A stretch of DNA of 6,449 bases, taken from NCBI GenBank assembly GCA_003232965.1, contig QIKG01000103.1, positions 1-6,449 of the forward strand, read 5' to 3'. The notes beneath the pieces were generated by a model. The model was not told the origin of the DNA. It searched no databases and saw only the letters and a list, made by a program, of their open reading frames with translations. This DNA comes from Oceanospirillales bacterium. Lineage in GTDB: Bacteria; Pseudomonadota; Gammaproteobacteria; Xanthomonadales; SZUA-36. Below are positions 5,513 to 6,449 of the stretch, piece by piece; position 1 is the stretch's first letter; each line of letters starts with the position of its first letter. The position numbers and the translations under genes are program-made.

Positions 5513-5830
5513 ATGAAAAGAATTCGTAAAGGTGATGAAGTTATCGTTATTGCAGGACGCAGCAAAGGCCAACGCGGCCATGTGTTAACTGTTATGCCAA
5601 GCGGTAAGTTAATCGTTGAAAATGTAAATATGGTTAAACGCCATACCAAACCGGATCCACAGCGTAATGTTGCGGGCGGTATTATTGAAAAAGAATCTGC
5701 AATTCAGACTTCTAATGTAATGCTGTATAATCCTGCCGCTAATAAAGGCGAGCGGGTAGGTTTTAAAATCCTGGAAGACGGCACCAAAGTACGGGTGTTT
5801 AAGTCTACCGGTGAAGTCGTTGATATCTGA
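5513..5830 (+). CDS. rplX: 50S ribosomal protein L24 (uL24)
   Basis: The product is 105 aa (E. coli 104). L24 is one of the two assembly-initiator proteins of the 50S subunit and binds the 5' end of 23S rRNA. The N-terminal KOW motif is visible at about residues 5-32, with the signature GDEVIVIAGRSKGQRGHV (7-24). NMVKRHTKPDP (39-49), GGIIEKESAIQTSNVMLYNP (55-74) and RVGFKILEDGTKVRVFKSTG (81-100) complete the fold. The N-terminus MKRIRKGDE is slightly shorter than the E. coli MAAKIRRDDE. CAGGG (5501-5505) lies 7 nt before the ATG. The stop TGA overlaps the GAGG that serves rplE. Confidence 0.97.
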   Translation: MKRIRKGDEVIVIAGRSKGQRGHVLTVMPSGKLIVENVNMVKRHTKPDPQRNVAGGIIEKESAIQTSNVMLYNPAANKGERVGFKILEDGTKVRVFKSTGEVVDI

Positions 5831-5841
5831 GGTTTAAAGTA

Positions 5842-6387
5842 ATGATTGCAAGATTACAACAACACTATCGCGAAACCGTTGTTCCACAAATGATGGAAGA
5901 ATTTGGTTTTAGCAATGTGATGGAAGTTCCACGGATCACCAAAATCGTCCTTAATATGGGTGTTGGTGAAGCTGCTGCGAATAAAAAGATTATGGTGCAC
6001 GCGGTTAATGATATGACCCTGATCGCCGGGCAAAAACCGATTGTGCGCCTAGCGCGTAAATCAGTAGCCACCTTTAAAATTCGTGATGGCTGGCCGGTCG
6101 GCTGTAAAGTAACTTTACGGCGTAACAATATGTGGGAATTCATGGATCGTTTAGTGAATGTTTCCATTCCACGAATTCGTGATTTCCGTGGCTTGAACCG
6201 CAAATCGTTCGATGGTCGTGGTAATTTCAGCATGGGTGTTACTGAGCAGATCATGTTCCCGGAAATTGATTTCGACAAGATCGATAAGATTCGCGGTATG
6301 GATATTACCATTACCACCACTGCGAAAAACAATGCGGAAGGCCTGGCTTTACTGAAAGCCTTCGACTTCCCGTTTAAAGATAAGTAA
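5842..6387 (+). CDS. rplE: 50S ribosomal protein L5 (uL5)
   Basis: The product is 181 aa (E. coli 179). L5 binds 5S rRNA with L18 and L25, sits in the central protuberance, contacts P-site tRNA and forms a bridge to S13. PRITKIVLNMGVGEA (30-44), the signature LIAGQKPIVRLARKSVATFK (60-79), GWPVGCKVTLR (83-93), RLVNVSIPRIRDFRGL (103-118), SFDGRGNFSMGV (122-133) and the C-terminal DITITTTAKNNAEGLALLKA (154-173) match the family throughout. GAGG (5829-5832) overlaps the rplX stop and lies 9 nt upstream. In E. coli S8 represses the spc operon by binding mRNA at the start of this gene; a small stem is possible in the same area here (5858-5883). Confidence 0.98.
   Translation: MIARLQQHYRETVVPQMMEEFGFSNVMEVPRITKIVLNMGVGEAAANKKIMVHAVNDMTLIAGQKPIVRLARKSVATFKIRDGWPVGCKVTLRRNNMWEFMDRLVNVSIPRIRDFRGLNRKSFDGRGNFSMGVTEQIMFPEIDFDKIDKIRGMDITITTTAKNNAEGLALLKAFDFPFKDK
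5858..5883 (+). promoter_or_regulatory. Small hairpin in the 5' part of rplE, candidate S8 operator region
   Basis: AACAAC (5858-5863) can pair with GTTGTT (5878-5883), giving six pairs around a 14-nt loop within codons 6-14 of rplE. In E. coli the S8 target is a hairpin in the first codons of rplE. The position is similar, but the 5' arm is about one codon earlier and the loop is longer, and I cannot confirm the S8 recognition core. The stem is weak (only two G-C pairs) and could be chance. Confidence 0.25.
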
Positions 6388-6398
6388 AGGAATTATTC

Positions 6399-6449
6399 AT
6401 GGCAAAGGTGTCAATGATCCAGCGCGAGCTGAAAAGAGCCAAACTGGTA
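6399..6449 (+). CDS. rpsN: 30S ribosomal protein S14, N-terminal start (partial)
   Basis: The window ends after 17 codons, MAKVSMIQRELKRAKLV. The MAK-x-SM...RE-x-KR pattern is the N-terminus of the long, zinc-free form of S14 (E. coli MAKQSMKAREVKR); the short zinc-binding S14 starts differently. S14 is a 30S head protein close to S3, S10 and S19. rpsN directly follows rplE in the gammaproteobacterial spc operon, so the position agrees. AGGA (6388-6391), just after the rplE stop, lies 7 nt before the ATG. The zinc-ribbon question can be fully settled only from the missing downstream part. Confidence 0.93.
   Translation, partial: MAKVSMIQRELKRAKLV

Noticed and set aside
5865..6332. 155-codon open frame on the - strand, antisense to rplE
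   Set aside because: It lies wholly opposite a strongly conserved gene, shows no recognisable protein features, and is a codon-bias shadow.

Overview
The window is a continuous stretch of the bacterial str-S10-spc ribosomal-protein supercluster. All genes lie on the + strand, with no inserted, missing or broken genes. From left to right: the last 29 codons of tuf (EF-Tu); the S10 group rpsJ-rplC-rplD-rplW-rplB-rpsS-rplV-rpsC-rplP-rpmC-rpsQ; then the first genes of the spc group, rplN-rplX-rplE and the first 17 codons of rpsN. The products are uS10, uL3, uL4, uL23, uL2, uS19, uL22, uS3, uL16, uL29, uS17, uL14, uL24, uL5 and uS14.

Gene order, protein lengths and residues all point to a gammaproteobacterium. 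The proteins align closely along their length with the E. coli set as I remember it, and the uL3 start (MTIGIVGRK) and the form of uL24 and uL2 look more like the Pseudomonas side of the class. Base composition is moderate, around half GC by eye. Two order-level guesses are possible (a marine Cellvibrio/Teredinibacter-like or Alteromonas-like group), but the sequence read by eye does not settle this.

The layout is very compact. Gaps between genes are 7 to 33 nt inside the cluster, and rplD/rplW and rpmC/rpsQ overlap by ATGA, while rplP/rpmC share one base (TGATG), which suggests translational coupling. The two boundaries that carry control regions in E. coli are both short here: tuf to rpsJ is 54 nt, and rpsQ to rplN is 33 nt. 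No convincing promoter or intrinsic terminator is visible anywhere, so the window reads like part of one long transcript that enters from the fus-tuf side and continues into the rest of spc.

The genes jointly encode parts of both ribosomal subunits: the peptidyl-transferase centre and tunnel proteins (uL2, uL3, uL4, uL16, uL22, uL23, uL29), the 30S head (uS3, uS10, uS14, uS19), the 30S body (uS17), 50S assembly and interface proteins (uL14, uL24), and the 5S rRNA protein uL5.

This is core housekeeping DNA and I found no novel system. The points worth a second look are regulatory: a perfect 18-bp palindrome upstream of rpsJ whose extended RNA hairpin would cover part of the rpsJ ribosome binding site, the compressed S10-spc junction, and a small hairpin at the start of rplE, near where S8 binds spc mRNA in E. 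coli.
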